39,983 bases of DNA from Chitinispirillaceae bacterium (GTDB lineage: Bacteria; Fibrobacterota; Chitinivibrionia; Chitinivibrionales; Chitinispirillaceae), in NCBI GenBank assembly GCA_016930275.1, contig JAFGHA010000197.1, positions 1 to 39,983 on the forward strand, in the 5' to 3' direction. Shown piece by piece: positions 1-8,761 of the stretch (within the stretch, counting starts at the first letter, position 1; every line of letters starts with the position of its first letter). A program made the position numbers and the translations under genes. The notes below the pieces were generated by a model. That model was not told the origin of the DNA, did not search any database, and saw only the letters and a program-made list of their open reading frames with translations.

Positions 1-40
1 AACCAGTAACTACAAACAAGGCAAATTTTAAAACCGACAT
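1..40 (-). CDS. 5' end of an unidentified gene leaving the left edge
   Basis: Only 13 codons are visible. An ATG at 40 opens a reading frame with no stop to the window edge, starting MSVLKFALFVVTG, which looks like the start of a signal peptide or membrane segment. An AAGGA ribosome binding site lies 7 bases upstream, and a good promoter lies upstream at 69-96 on the same strand. An in-frame ATG at 46 is possible but sits too close to the ribosome binding site. The product cannot be identified. The call rests on start context, not on protein similarity. Confidence 0.42.
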   Translation of the reverse strand, partial: MSVLKFALFVVTG

Positions 41-68
41 ATACATTTCCTTTCAGGTTCATGGTTTT

Positions 69-96
69 GTTATACCCGCGTGTTATTCCCTGACAA
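69..96 (-). promoter_or_regulatory. Sigma-70-like promoter for the left-edge gene
   Basis: On the minus strand TTGTCA (91-96) and TATAAC (69-74) are separated by 16 bp, close to the -35/-10 consensus. It reads toward the start codon at 40 and would give a leader of roughly 20-25 nt. Confidence 0.5.
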
Positions 97-201
97 CCAT
101 TACTAGTATCTACGAGACAGCAGTCTGTTTCGGGACAATCGAACCGTTTTCTAGCAAACAGGTAACTATTGCCGGAACACCGGACTACTTGTCAACGATA
201 C

Positions 202-220
202 ATGCCTGATGGATAGGCAT
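202..220 (-). terminator. Possible hairpin just after modC
   Basis: Six-base arms ATGCCT (202-207) and AGGCAT (215-220) enclose a 7-base loop, immediately downstream of the modC stop. There is no T-tract on the minus strand, so it would be a weak terminator at best. Confidence 0.25.
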
Positions 221-221
221 T

Positions 222-1250
222 TTACCCTTCAAGTGCCTGCAGGAATTCCGGAGGCAACGACACCGTAACGGCAGAGCCCGGAGAGATGGATTTCGATGAA
301 ACTTCTTCGGGTGTCGAAAACATCCGTAACGGTACTCCGGCACCAAGTCCAAGCTCGACCTGTGGCCCCCGTCTTCTGATGTGCATAACGGTAGCTTCCA
401 CGGTGTTGACAGCGTGCTCTGCCGAGGCGAAGCGGATATTCCACGGGTGAATCATTACCGAAGCGACGTTCCGGGCAATCGGGCCCTGTAAAACCGTGCC
501 ATTGCAGATAAAACACCCATCGTTTCCGTCACCTTTTACGGAAAGCACATTGTCGGTTTTAAGCAGTCCTGCAGTATAAACATCCTTCGGGTGTTCTAAA
601 AGGTCTTCAAGAGCTCCCTGACGGAATATCCGGCCATCGCGCATGATCGCTACCCTCGTTGCAACAAGCGATGTCTCCTCAACCGAATGGCACACGTGCA
701 CAAACGGTATGGAAAGCTGCTGCTGCAGGGCTGCAAGCTCTTTACATATACTATTTCGGGCGGATTCGTCAACAGCACTCACCGGTTCATCAAAGAGCAT
801 CACCGAAGGTGAAACCGCAAGGGCTCTTGCGAGTGCAATTCGTTGCCGTTCACCCCCTGAGAGATTGGTTGTTCTTCTTTCGAGAAGATTGCCTATCGAG
901 AGCATTTCCGAGAGCTTATGAACAGTAGCCGCAATCTCCCTGTGGCTCTTTTGTGCAACCGCCAGTCCGAAACCGATGTTTTTTTCGACCGACATATTTC
1001 CGAAAAGCGAACTCTCCTGAGGCACATAGCCAACCTTGCGGAAACGGGGATCTGCAGCAGTGCAGTCGTGCCCGTCTATATGGAGCGTGCCGCTCTCGAT
1101 GCGGCGAAGCCCGCAGATACTTTCGAGCAGCATGGTTTTACCGCAACCGCTGCGACCAAGGACAACGACATATTCGTTATTGGCTACCTGCAGTGTAACC
1201 GAAAGGCTGAACGTTCCGGCGTTCAGGATGACATTATCAAGATGTATCAT
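222..1250 (-). CDS. modC: ModC-type molybdate/tungstate ABC transporter ATPase
   Basis: This is the 342-residue ATPase subunit that powers import of an oxyanion, most likely molybdate or tungstate. Walker A (GRSGCGKT, residues 32-39), the signature LSGGERQRIALARAL, Walker B (VMLFDEP) and the switch histidine (HVCHS) are all present. After about residue 230 comes a C-terminal region ending in a TOBE/Mop-like beta domain (about 280-340), as in ModC. The start overlaps the end of the permease gene by 4 nt (ATGA), so translation is probably coupled in an order modA-modB-modC. Family-level assignment is strong. Substrate (molybdate, tungstate or sulfate) rests on the ModA neighbour and cannot be fixed from sequence alone. 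Confidence 0.85.
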   Translation of the reverse strand: MIHLDNVILNAGTFSLSVTLQVANNEYVVVLGRSGCGKTMLLESICGLRRIESGTLHIDGHDCTAADPRFRKVGYVPQESSLFGNMSVEKNIGFGLAVAQKSHREIAATVHKLSEMLSIGNLLERRTTNLSGGERQRIALARALAVSPSVMLFDEPVSAVDESARNSICKELAALQQQLSIPFVHVCHSVEETSLVATRVAIMRDGRIFRQGALEDLLEHPKDVYTAGLLKTDNVLSVKGDGNDGCFICNGTVLQGPIARNVASVMIHPWNIRFASAEHAVNTVEATVMHIRRRGPQVELGLGAGVPLRMFSTPEEVSSKSISPGSAVTVSLPPEFLQALEG

Positions 1251-2098
1251 CGTGACCTTCCCGATGAAAAAAGGTCACCCCCCGTTATCATCCGAATTGT
1301 TCCAAGAGCCAATGCGGCAATCAGTATCATGACAAGAGATATTGTTATTGCATGTTCAAGCCGCCCGATGGAAATCTCGAGAAAAATCGACGTTGCCAGT
1401 ACTTCCGTCTTTTTTCGCACTGCACCGGCAACAATCGATACCGGTCCGAAAAGCCCGAACGCTCTCGCCCAGGCAAGCAGCGCTCCTGCTATGATGCCGC
1501 GAAACGCCATTGGAAGCGTCAGTCGAAAAAAAACACCGGTTGGTGTGCAACCAAGCGTTCGTGCAACCTGACCGGTTCGTGGCGGAATTTCGTCGAACGT
1601 TGTTTTTATTATCCGTATGGCAAAGGGAACTGAACAGACGAACTGCGTGAGCACAATACCGGATTGCCGGTAAATAAACAGATCTCCAGCGCCAGAAATT
1701 ACCCTCCCGATCAACCTGACAATGGTCAATTCACTGCCGGTCATGATGGTGCCTGCCCTGAAGAACACAAGGATGCTCACACCAACGACAAGCACCGGTA
1801 CGACAATGAGCAAATCGACCACCACATCCGCAGCTTTTACAAGCACCAGGTCGCCGTTTCTGCTGAGGGCGTAGGCGGCGGGAATGGCAATAAGTACGGA
1901 AAAAACGGTAGTGACCAGCGATGTTATCAGCGTTAAAAGGAGTGCAGCATGGATATCCGGGCTGTTGAGCACCTCTGCTGCCGCGCCGGCGGTTATATAC
2001 GATACATTTGCAACGACCAGAATTGCTACACACCCGCAGAAGATTAAAAGTACCGAGAGCGTTATGCCGTCAAAAAGGGTTCTCTTCTCTCCCTTCAT
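1247..2098 (-). CDS. modB: ModB-type molybdate/tungstate ABC transporter permease
   Basis: A 283-residue inner-membrane permease of the BPD_transp_1 (MetI-like) fold. Membrane segments include one at the N-terminus (LSVLLIFCGCVAILVVANV) and several further along. The cytoplasmic coupling loop has the EAA-type signature (ARTLGCTPTGVFFRLTLP), which docks onto the ATPase. It overlaps modA and modC by 4 nt each, giving a tight three-gene operon. Length and pattern match ModB/WtpB rather than the larger CysT/CysW types. Good family confidence. Substrate is inferred from the neighbours. Confidence 0.83.
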   Translation of the reverse strand: MKGEKRTLFDGITLSVLLIFCGCVAILVVANVSYITAGAAAEVLNSPDIHAALLLTLITSLVTTVFSVLIAIPAAYALSRNGDLVLVKAADVVVDLLIVVPVLVVGVSILVFFRAGTIMTGSELTIVRLIGRVISGAGDLFIYRQSGIVLTQFVCSVPFAIRIIKTTFDEIPPRTGQVARTLGCTPTGVFFRLTLPMAFRGIIAGALLAWARAFGLFGPVSIVAGAVRKKTEVLATSIFLEISIGRLEHAITISLVMILIAALALGTIRMITGGDLFSSGRSR

Positions 2099-3621
2099 TG
2101 CCGACGATCCGTTCGATACCCGCCACTGATCAGTATCCCGCGACTTTCGCTACCGTCAAGAAACGATAAAAACAGCCGGGCAGCGTTTTTGTTGCTGCTC
2201 ACCGAAAGTACTGCCGCGCCGACTGCCGGAAGCACCGACCGATCTTCCGGTATTTCCACGATTTCAGCACTTTGCGAATAATCAAGAGCAATCGTTTTCC
2301 ATACGACCGTCGCGTCAATGGTACCAAGCTGCACCGCAAGGGCCAGCTCGTTAACGGTTGGCGTGGAAAGAACAACCTGTTGCTTCCATGCCGCTTCTGA
2401 AACGTTGTTTTTTTGAAGCAGCTCCGGCATAAGCCGTCCGATGGCTGCCGACCGTTCGTCGCCCTGCCCTGTTTTTACTTTTTTCCTTATCAGGTCTTCC
2501 AGTGTTCGTATGTCGTGCGGGTTTCCTTTCTGTACCATTATGACCGGCTCAAAATAGCACACCGTCACGCTTGTATCGACCAGGTTTTTCTTTGCAGCCA
2601 TTTCAATATAGTCGGCATCGCCGGCAATGTAGATATCACCTTTACCGGTAAGTTCAATCGCGCTCAGGAGCCTGTTGGTTCCGTCAAAGGAGAGTTGGGA
2701 CGGAATACCATGAATGGCTTCGAACTGCCGGACTATTTTTTCCATGGGTGAACGCATACCAGATGCGCAGTGAATGAAGAGTGCTGTTTTTGTGGCACCC
2801 CTTGCATCGTTGACGTCAAACCCCATATCCCTCCATACCTTCCGTGCTTCCTCAGATGCAAGAAAAGCGCCGAATTGCCGGGCTGCTTTTTTATCTTTAC
2901 TAGTTGCAAGCGACGCAACGATAATTTTGGTAACCCCAAGATCGATGGTACCGAATGTTGCACTCGTAACAGCATCGACTCCGGCCGGGATACGATACTT
3001 TTGTTCAACAGAAACTGTATCCAGTTTTTCGGAACGAAGGGCGGCAACCGCATTCCATACGATCGCAGCATCGGCAGTACCCAGAGCCACCGCATCGGCA
3101 GCACCGGCACTCCCCCGTGTCATCGTGACGGTAACGGAATCAAGCGCATGTTCCATTCCGGCTTTTCTACTCATTGCCGCAATGATATACCCGAGTGTCG
3201 AATACTTCTTGTCGGAGAGTACCACCCGCATCCCGGGGGTTACAAGGTCTTTTAAACCGGTAATATTTTTGGGGTTACCCTTCGGAACAACAATGACCGG
3301 AGAGAGTGTCGCAACATTCCAGACCATGTCGGCGAGGCTGTCTTTCCTGAGCGCGCCCTCATACGGGTCATGCACGACAATCACATCACCCTTTCCGGTC
3401 TGACGTACTTTGATAAGCGCCTCCCCGGATGACGAATAATCAATGTCAACGGTGATGCCTGTTTTTAAGTAGAATTCTTTTGCCAGTTTTTCCATTGCCG
3501 GCCGCATCGTGCCACCAACGTAACACAGCAGATTTGCAGCAGGTTCTTTGCGATTACCGGTACATCCGGCCATCAGGGCTGTCAGAAATAGCACTGTTAT
3601 AAAAACTGTTTTCATGTTCAC
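2095..3621 (-). CDS. modA: Lipoprotein with two tandem ModA-type oxyanion-binding domains
   Basis: The substrate-binding component of the transporter. At 508 residues it is about twice the usual ModA length (roughly 250). A signal peptide ends in the lipobox LMAGC with Cys20 as the likely lipidation site. Domain 1 (about 31-265) and domain 2 (about 280-500) each begin with a similar beta-strand/helix motif (CYVGGTMRPAMEKLAKEF and HCASGMRSPMEKIVRQF). Each also repeats a KGD[VI] strand, a [VM]VQ/PKGNP hinge motif and a LGT[AI]DA[AT][IV]VW motif. The gene is therefore an internal duplication. A ribosome binding site (AGGAG) supports the ATG at 3621. It heads the mod operon. Whether both domains bind ligand is unknown. 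Confidence 0.82.
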   Translation of the reverse strand: MNMKTVFITVLFLTALMAGCTGNRKEPAANLLCYVGGTMRPAMEKLAKEFYLKTGITVDIDYSSSGEALIKVRQTGKGDVIVVHDPYEGALRKDSLADMVWNVATLSPVIVVPKGNPKNITGLKDLVTPGMRVVLSDKKYSTLGYIIAAMSRKAGMEHALDSVTVTMTRGSAGAADAVALGTADAAIVWNAVAALRSEKLDTVSVEQKYRIPAGVDAVTSATFGTIDLGVTKIIVASLATSKDKKAARQFGAFLASEEARKVWRDMGFDVNDARGATKTALFIHCASGMRSPMEKIVRQFEAIHGIPSQLSFDGTNRLLSAIELTGKGDIYIAGDADYIEMAAKKNLVDTSVTVCYFEPVIMVQKGNPHDIRTLEDLIRKKVKTGQGDERSAAIGRLMPELLQKNNVSEAAWKQQVVLSTPTVNELALAVQLGTIDATVVWKTIALDYSQSAEIVEIPEDRSVLPAVGAAVLSVSSNKNAARLFLSFLDGSESRGILISGGYRTDRRQ

Positions 3622-4053
3622 TCCTGTTCTTGAATTGTTTCCCGGGAAGAAGTTTGTCGTGGCACAGCCTCCAAGTTTTTAGAGGACTCCCCGCTCACTA
3701 TCCGCCTGCAACGCAAATCGGTTACCAATCATTACCCATCGGCTACAGCAGTACGTTCCGATCATGACCAACGGGACAAACTCATGAAAATCAAACATAA
3801 CTTGACAGGAACAACATTTTTCCGCAGGATAACAAACACCGCACACGAAACTAACCTTATCGTAACCTTCGGAAGTGATTTTCTTCCGATGACTTTTAAG
3901 CAGATACTCCAGGGATCCACTTGAGGGTACAAGTTACCATTTCATCGCCGTCACAATAGACTTAGCTTTCAACCCGGAATCAGAAACGATCATGGGAATG
4001 GTACAATGACCCGGCTACCGCCGGTGTAAACAGTGCAGAGACGATACAACCGT
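3622..4053. other. Divergent intergenic region between modA and the FtsX-type ABC operon
   Basis: About 430 bp without a convincing gene. It holds the modA ribosome binding site, a perfect TTGACA (3802-3807, plus strand) followed at 17 bp by a poor -10 (CAGGAT), and a Pho-box-like repeat pair at 3851-3872. A short stem (CCTC 3668-3671 with GAGG 3682-3685) lies in the modA leader. Confidence 0.5.
3851..3872 (+). promoter_or_regulatory. Candidate Pho-box pair upstream of the ABC operon
   Basis: CTAACCTT at 3851 and GTAACCTT at 3862 form a direct repeat with an exact 11-bp period, matching the half-sites found before pstS. The third register is degenerate. The -10 expected 43 bp from the first half-site would be TTTTAA (3894), which is weak. 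It is the least certain of the six sites. Confidence 0.4.
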
Positions 4054-5337
4054 ATGAACAGCAACGCCAAACCGCCCGCACTCACCCATCTTCGCCATCT
4101 GCTGTATCTGCGCACTACCCGAAGGGTGCGCGCCTCGCTTATTTCGGTCAGCGGGTACCTTATAGGTGCATTGCTCATTTCCGCAAGCGGTTCGCTGCTC
4201 TTTTCGGGATACATGAAGGCGCTGGCATTAGCGACCGGCAATATTGAAACCACCGAACGGCAAATGGCCGAGGTACAGCGCGAATACGAACGTTTGTTCC
4301 GGCGGATGGGACATACCGTCCGCCTTTTTTCGCCCGTGCAGGGTGTCACGGAGGTTCTGGCAACAGGAGTTGCCGCTCATCTGTTCGATGAATCCATAGT
4401 ACAACGTATCTCCGGAATTTCTACCGTGCACCTCCATTCGCTTTGCCCGGTACTCCGGAAAAGGGTATATGTTCCCGAGTTGAACCGTACCGTATTTCTA
4501 CTGGGAGCCGGTAACGAAATCAACGGTCAGCGGCCTGATGCGCTCTTGGAGCAGCCGGCGTCCGGCACTGTTTTTATCGGTTATGAACTGCACCGGCAAC
4601 AGCACCTTGCACCGGGTGATACCGTCAGACTTTTTGGAAAAAAGTTTATTGCAGGGCGATGCGGCGACATGAGCGGTTCACGCGATGACATCACGATCGT
4701 ACTCGACATTTCCGATCTCCGGACGCTGACCGGGGTTGCCGCGGGAATGTTCAACGAAGTACTCGCCGTAAGCAGGCTTGATGCCGAATCGCTCAGAAAG
4801 GTTCTTCTTGCCGCGACCGGAGTCCCGATGACGGTCATTTATCGGGAAAACAGGATGGCGGCCATGGCAAAGTCGCAGCGGACAATGGAAGAAGCTTCCA
4901 GCCGTGCGATCGCACGGGAACGCGCAACACTTGCATCAGTCAAACGTACCGCACTCCGGCGTTTCATCGGTATCGTTGCGGGGACAACACTTCTTTCCCT
5001 GTTCTGGACGCTGTTCATCATCGGGAACGACCTCAGGCGCAGCAGACCGGAAATTGCGGTATACACGGCAACCGGAGTTTCTCACGGCAACCTTTACCTG
5101 CTTTTTGTTGTATCGACCGCCGTCGTTGTCTTTACCGGCGGTAGTTTCGGGGCGATTGCGGGACTGCTTGCCGGAAATTTCGTTTCGGGTACGCTCGCGG
5201 CCGGTCTCATCCCCGCGGCCCTCATTGTGCCGCTAGTCCAGACCCTGGTGGCCGCATGCATCTCGTTAATCTTGACACGGCGCCATCTGGAAAAAGACCC
5301 GGCAACACTTCTTCGTGTGACAGAAGGTACCGCATGA
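4054..5337 (+). CDS. FtsX/LolC/MacB-like ABC transporter permease (first of two)
   Basis: A 427-residue permease with one N-terminal membrane helix (about 28-52, VSGYLIGALLISASGSLLF), a large periplasmic domain, and three C-terminal helices (from about 310, 355 and 395). This is the FtsX-domain layout of LolC/E and MacB. These proteins do not pump small molecules across the inner membrane. They use ATP in the cytoplasm to move lipoproteins, envelope components or peptides on the periplasmic side. I prefer ATG 4054 over the upstream GTG at 4033, because the N-terminal basic segment then directly precedes the membrane helix. It ends in a 4-nt overlap with the next permease. The specific cargo cannot be read from the sequence. 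Confidence 0.8.
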   Translation: MNSNAKPPALTHLRHLLYLRTTRRVRASLISVSGYLIGALLISASGSLLFSGYMKALALATGNIETTERQMAEVQREYERLFRRMGHTVRLFSPVQGVTEVLATGVAAHLFDESIVQRISGISTVHLHSLCPVLRKRVYVPELNRTVFLLGAGNEINGQRPDALLEQPASGTVFIGYELHRQQHLAPGDTVRLFGKKFIAGRCGDMSGSRDDITIVLDISDLRTLTGVAAGMFNEVLAVSRLDAESLRKVLLAATGVPMTVIYRENRMAAMAKSQRTMEEASSRAIARERATLASVKRTALRRFIGIVAGTTLLSLFWTLFIIGNDLRRSRPEIAVYTATGVSHGNLYLLFVVSTAVVVFTGGSFGAIAGLLAGNFVSGTLAAGLIPAALIVPLVQTLVAACISLILTRRHLEKDPATLLRVTEGTA

Positions 5338-6614
5338 CCGGACTGATGTTCAAGGAACTTCGCCATAACCCGGCAGGTGTTTTCGGCGCGATTGTCGCCA
5401 TTGCTCTTCCGGTAGCGCTTGTCATTCTGGCGCTGGTTTTTTTCGGGGCCTACGATCATGCCACCGCCCTCGAATTCGCTTCACGTGAAACGGCAATAGA
5501 ACAACAGATGAAGGACCTGCACGAAGCATACCGAAAAATCACTCTCGAACTCGGGTTCAACATTCTCATACTTCCCAAAGAACAGAATCTTGGCGATTTT
5601 TATGCCGATGATTTCGCGGTTCGCGACATGCCCTTTGAATATGCCCGCCGCCTGAGCAATTCGAAAATTGTTATTGTCAACCACCTTCTTCCGGCCCTGT
5701 TCCGGAAAATCGAGTGGAAAGAACATGGCCGGACCGTACTGCTCACCGGCATAAAGGGAGAAATTCCCCTGCTTCACCGGTCGAATAGCCATAAACCGAT
5801 GATGGAGATTGTCGAGCCGGGCCATATCGTCATCGGGTACGAACACTGCCGTGAGCTGTCGCTTCAGAAGGGCGATACCATCATGTTCAACCGTGAACCG
5901 TTCGTTATCGCCAGTTGTAACGATCAACGTGGAACGGTTGATGACATTACCGTCTGGATCGACCTCGACCAGGCGCAGGAGATGCTCGGTATGCAGGGCA
6001 GGATCAGCGCGATGTTTGCTCTCGAATGCCGTTGTCACGGCATGGAAGATCGGGTGAGCCTGGCACAGATACGTTCCGAAATCGAGAGTGTTCTCCCCGA
6101 AACACAGGTTGTCGAATTCATGTCCGAAGCTCTCTCGCGGGCAGAGGCGCGGTGGAAGGTGGTCACGCTCGAAAAAGAGAAAATCCTCCGGAATAAAACG
6201 TTGCGCGACTCGTTCATCGCCGAACGAAAGAGGATTGCAATTCCCGTTATCGTGTTCCTGTTCGCGGCCGGAGTCCTGTTCTGTGGATGGCTCATTTTTA
6301 AAAATCTGGAAGAGCGACGGGGTGAAATCGCGCTTTTAACCGCAATAGGGGTAAACCGGTCGCAGATAACGAACCTTTTTCTCGGGCGTACTGCAGTGGT
6401 GCTTTCAGCCGGTTTTCTGCTCGGCATCGTTCCGGGAGGCACAAGTGTACTTATCGCCCGTAGTCTGTTCGGGGTATCTCCCGCCATTACGGTGAGCAAC
6501 GCGGGGATTCTCATATCAACCGTGACACTGCTCATACTGCTCTTTGTTATTCTTTCGCTTCTTATCCGGAGAACTGTTTCCGGGGATCCGGCGACCAGCC
6601 TGATGACCATGTAA
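5334..6614 (+). CDS. FtsX/LolE/MacB-like ABC transporter permease (second of two)
   Basis: A 426-residue paralogue of the preceding permease with the same plan: N-terminal helix (about 16-38, FGAIVAIALPVALVILALVFFG), periplasmic domain and three C-terminal helices. Shared motifs include the periplasmic GDTIMFN.../DDITVWIDL segment and the ERRGEIALLTAIGV loop before the last helices, which is typical of FtsX domains. The ATG at 5334 overlaps the upstream stop, so the start at 5334 is preferred to longer readings beginning inside the first gene. The two permeases probably form a heterodimer with the ATPase encoded 50 bp downstream. Confidence 0.8.
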   Translation: MTGLMFKELRHNPAGVFGAIVAIALPVALVILALVFFGAYDHATALEFASRETAIEQQMKDLHEAYRKITLELGFNILILPKEQNLGDFYADDFAVRDMPFEYARRLSNSKIVIVNHLLPALFRKIEWKEHGRTVLLTGIKGEIPLLHRSNSHKPMMEIVEPGHIVIGYEHCRELSLQKGDTIMFNREPFVIASCNDQRGTVDDITVWIDLDQAQEMLGMQGRISAMFALECRCHGMEDRVSLAQIRSEIESVLPETQVVEFMSEALSRAEARWKVVTLEKEKILRNKTLRDSFIAERKRIAIPVIVFLFAAGVLFCGWLIFKNLEERRGEIALLTAIGVNRSQITNLFLGRTAVVLSAGFLLGIVPGGTSVLIARSLFGVSPAITVSNAGILISTVTLLILLFVILSLLIRRTVSGDPATSLMTM

Positions 6615-6664
6615 TCAGCCACCGAAAAGGCGTTTCGGCAGCAACAACAAAAGGAAAATAGCAC

Positions 6665-7333
6665 ATGACTGAAGACCCGCTTTTGACGATAGACAAGGTA
6701 TCCAGAAACTACCGGACTGCAGGTGGTACGGTCACGGCACTTGACACTATTTCGCTCACGGTGCATCGCGGAGAATTTGCCGTAATCGAAGGCAAAAGCG
6801 GCAGCGGCAAGACAACACTGCTGCTCTGCTGCGGCGGTTTGCTCCACCCCGATTGCGGTACCGTTTCGCTGGGTTCAACCGATTTCTACGCTGCATCGTC
6901 GCAGGAGCGAACCGGTTTGCGGGCACAAAAAATCGGTTTTGTATTTCAGCAGTTTCATCTTGTTCCCTATCTTACCGTAATGGAAAACATCATGGTGCCC
7001 TCAATGGCGGTTGCCCACGAGAATCCCGGCAGGCGGGCATTGGAGCTTCTGGAAACACTCGACCTTGCGCACCGCTCCGGCCATTTTCCCGACCAGCTCA
7101 GTACCGGAGAAAAACAGCGAACCGCGCTCGCGCGTGCCTTTTTCAGCAATCCCGAACTCATTCTCGCCGACGAACCAACCGGCAATCTTGACTCGGAGAA
7201 CGCCGCCATCGTCCTGAAGTACCTCAAAGCATTCCGTGAAAGGGGAGGTGCGGTAATGCTGGTTACGCACGATAGCTCCCTGTTCCACACCGGCGACAGC
7301 AGATATCACATGGTGCAGGGAAAACTGCAATAA
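6665..7333 (+). CDS. LolD/MacB-type ABC transporter ATPase
   Basis: A 222-residue ATPase of the lipoprotein-release/macrolide-export class. Walker A is GKSGSGKT (43-50), the Q-loop is FVFQQFHLVPYLTVMENI, the signature is LSTGEKQRTALARA and Walker B is LILADEPTGNLD. The last motif (DEPTGNLD) is characteristic of the LolD/MacB/FtsE branch. The signature reads LSTGE rather than LSGGE, a variant seen in this branch. A ribosome binding site (AAGGAAA) precedes ATG 6665. With the two permeases upstream it makes a complete transporter. Confidence 0.85.
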   Translation: MTEDPLLTIDKVSRNYRTAGGTVTALDTISLTVHRGEFAVIEGKSGSGKTTLLLCCGGLLHPDCGTVSLGSTDFYAASSQERTGLRAQKIGFVFQQFHLVPYLTVMENIMVPSMAVAHENPGRRALELLETLDLAHRSGHFPDQLSTGEKQRTALARAFFSNPELILADEPTGNLDSENAAIVLKYLKAFRERGGAVMLVTHDSSLFHTGDSRYHMVQGKLQ

Positions 7334-7463
7334 CAGTGAAAATTCCCTGTTGGCCTCCTGACCGGTTTTTCCGCAATAAAATGGAATGGCAATGTCAGTA
7401 TTTGACTACTGCAGTATTATGTTTTGGTTACCCCTGGAGGACAATCCCGCAAACGGTGAAAAA

Positions 7464-7510
7464 ATAACCGGGTCCTAACATTTCCCTATTCAATCACCGG
7501 TATTTTTACT
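7464..7510 (+). promoter_or_regulatory. Candidate Pho-box promoter before the phytase remnant
   Basis: Half-sites ATAAC (7464) and CTAAC (7475) lie exactly 11 bp apart, with a partial third (CTATT, 7486). A -10-like TTTACT (7505-7510) follows 8 bp after the third repeat. The array matches that of pstS. It sits about 35-80 bp before the surviving phytase sequence. Confidence 0.5.
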
Positions 7511-7545
7511 CCTTCAAGTTCAATGGCCCTGGGATCATACCAATC

Positions 7546-7941
7546 GTGTCTGTTACCGAAGAAACGGAGAATCCATGGAGACAGTGTCTGCTCATCGACA
7601 GCATTGCTTCAGGACGAATCACGGCAGATATCGAAGGTCTGACGCTCTATCTTCCTGTAAATAACCGTTCCGGGTTTCTTCTTGCCTCGATTCAGGGCGG
7701 CAGTTTCTACGCGGTCTATGACTGGATGCCGCCGTATGCTTACCGCGGATGTTTTTCCATCGGAAAAGGAAACGGCATTGATCGGGTAACGGAAACCGAC
7801 GGCATTGACGTGACATCGTTCCCACTCGGTCAGGATTTTCCTGAAGGAGTATTCATTGCACAGGATGATCGGGACGATGCCGGTACACAGAATTTCAAAA
7901 TTGTTTCGTGGGAAGAGATCCGGATGGCGCTGGGACTGTAG
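7546..7941 (+). pseudogene. 3' fragment of a beta-propeller phytase
   Basis: The 131 readable residues match the C-terminal third of beta-propeller (Bacillus-type) phytases. Recognisable blocks are the metal/substrate-site segment TADIEGLT, then GFLLASIQGGSFYAVYD, then the ETDGIDV strand, then FPEGVFIAQDDRDDAGTQNF and the closing KIVSWEEI. Family members are about 350-380 residues with six blades, so the signal peptide and about four blades are missing. I find no phytase sequence in other frames of the 210 bases upstream. The fragment follows a Pho-box-like promoter, so a deletion joining promoter to 3' end is likely. An open frame from GTG 7546 exists, but a two-blade product should not fold as an enzyme. 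Confidence 0.75.
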
Positions 7942-8084
7942 CCTTTGGGGAGTCCCGGTTGCTTACTGCAGAAATGCTGGTACTGCCCAGGATTGTACCG
8001 GTACGTTGATGGTACCGCAAATTCCTCATCCTTTTCCGTTGGTGCGGTATTGACATAAAAACAACCTGATTAACGCCAGGAAAA

Positions 8085-8761
8085 ATAAACATTCTACTTT
8101 TATCCGCTGAAACCGGCATGGCAGAGACAACCAATTCGATTACCTTCCTTGCGCAAGGGTTATCCGAACGTGGCATTCCGTTTACGTGGGATGTCGACCG
8201 GGAAGTGTGCTCCTCAGCCTCCTCTCCGAAACCGGGGCAACCCCCATCCCCCTGCCTTTCCGCGGCATGTTTGACCTTGCAATTTATGTCGGCTTCGTAA
8301 TCCCGTCCGGTTGCATGCGATACAGCTGATTAATGCGCAATCGTACAAAGACCGGTATCCCTAGATATTCGCGAAATAGCTGTTCCGGCTGCCGGTGGCA
8401 CTTGCCCATACCCGGCGTCAGCCGCCACAGCGTTCCAGGGGATGGGTGCAGTCACGGTTCTTCTTGCTGGCAACGAATGCGATTGACGCTCGTTGAGCCG
8501 ATGGCCCTCGATGTGCCGGTTACTGCAACGCGGGCAGGTGGTTACCGGGATGTCATTATCGACGGAGAAAACGGTTTACTGTTTAATGATAGAGATATTC
8601 AGGGGATCGCGACCGCAATATTAAAACTGGTTTCAGATGAAACCGTACGTGAAAAATGTATCAGAAATGGATATACCACAGCCTTTGAAACTTTTTCGAT
8701 GGACCGAACCCTTGATGCATATGAACAGCTGTACACACGACTGATCCAGAAATGTCGTTAA
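8085..8761 (+). pseudogene. Decayed family 4 glycosyltransferase
   Basis: The remains of a GT4 glycosyltransferase are spread over all three frames. The N-terminus (NILLLSAETGMAETTNSI, from about 8088) begins at ATA instead of ATG, with AGGAAA upstream. The frame then shifts near 8215 to SLLSETGATPIPLPFRGMFD, and again near 8295 to RLRNPVRLHAIQLINAQS. In-frame stops interrupt the following KDRYP and IFAK segments, and LPVALAHTRRQ follows. The C-terminus resumes at about 8487 (LVEPMALDVPVTATRAGG then DVIIDGENGLLFND), which is the GT4 nucleotide-sugar-binding region. About 130 central residues are missing. At least two frameshifts, two stops and one deletion make this a dead gene. Confidence 0.75.

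Noticed and set aside
918..1571. Plus-strand frame across modC and modB
   Set aside because: It overlaps two well-supported genes on the other strand and encodes no recognisable protein.
3622..3720. Molybdenum-cofactor-type riboswitch in the modA leader
   Set aside because: The position is suggestive, but I could find only one short stem (CCTC/GAGG) and could not match the known Moco RNA core.
3690..3745. GTAAT/GTAAC pair upstream of modA on the minus strand
   Set aside because: The spacing is 10 bp and no third half-site follows, so it does not match the Pho-box arrays.
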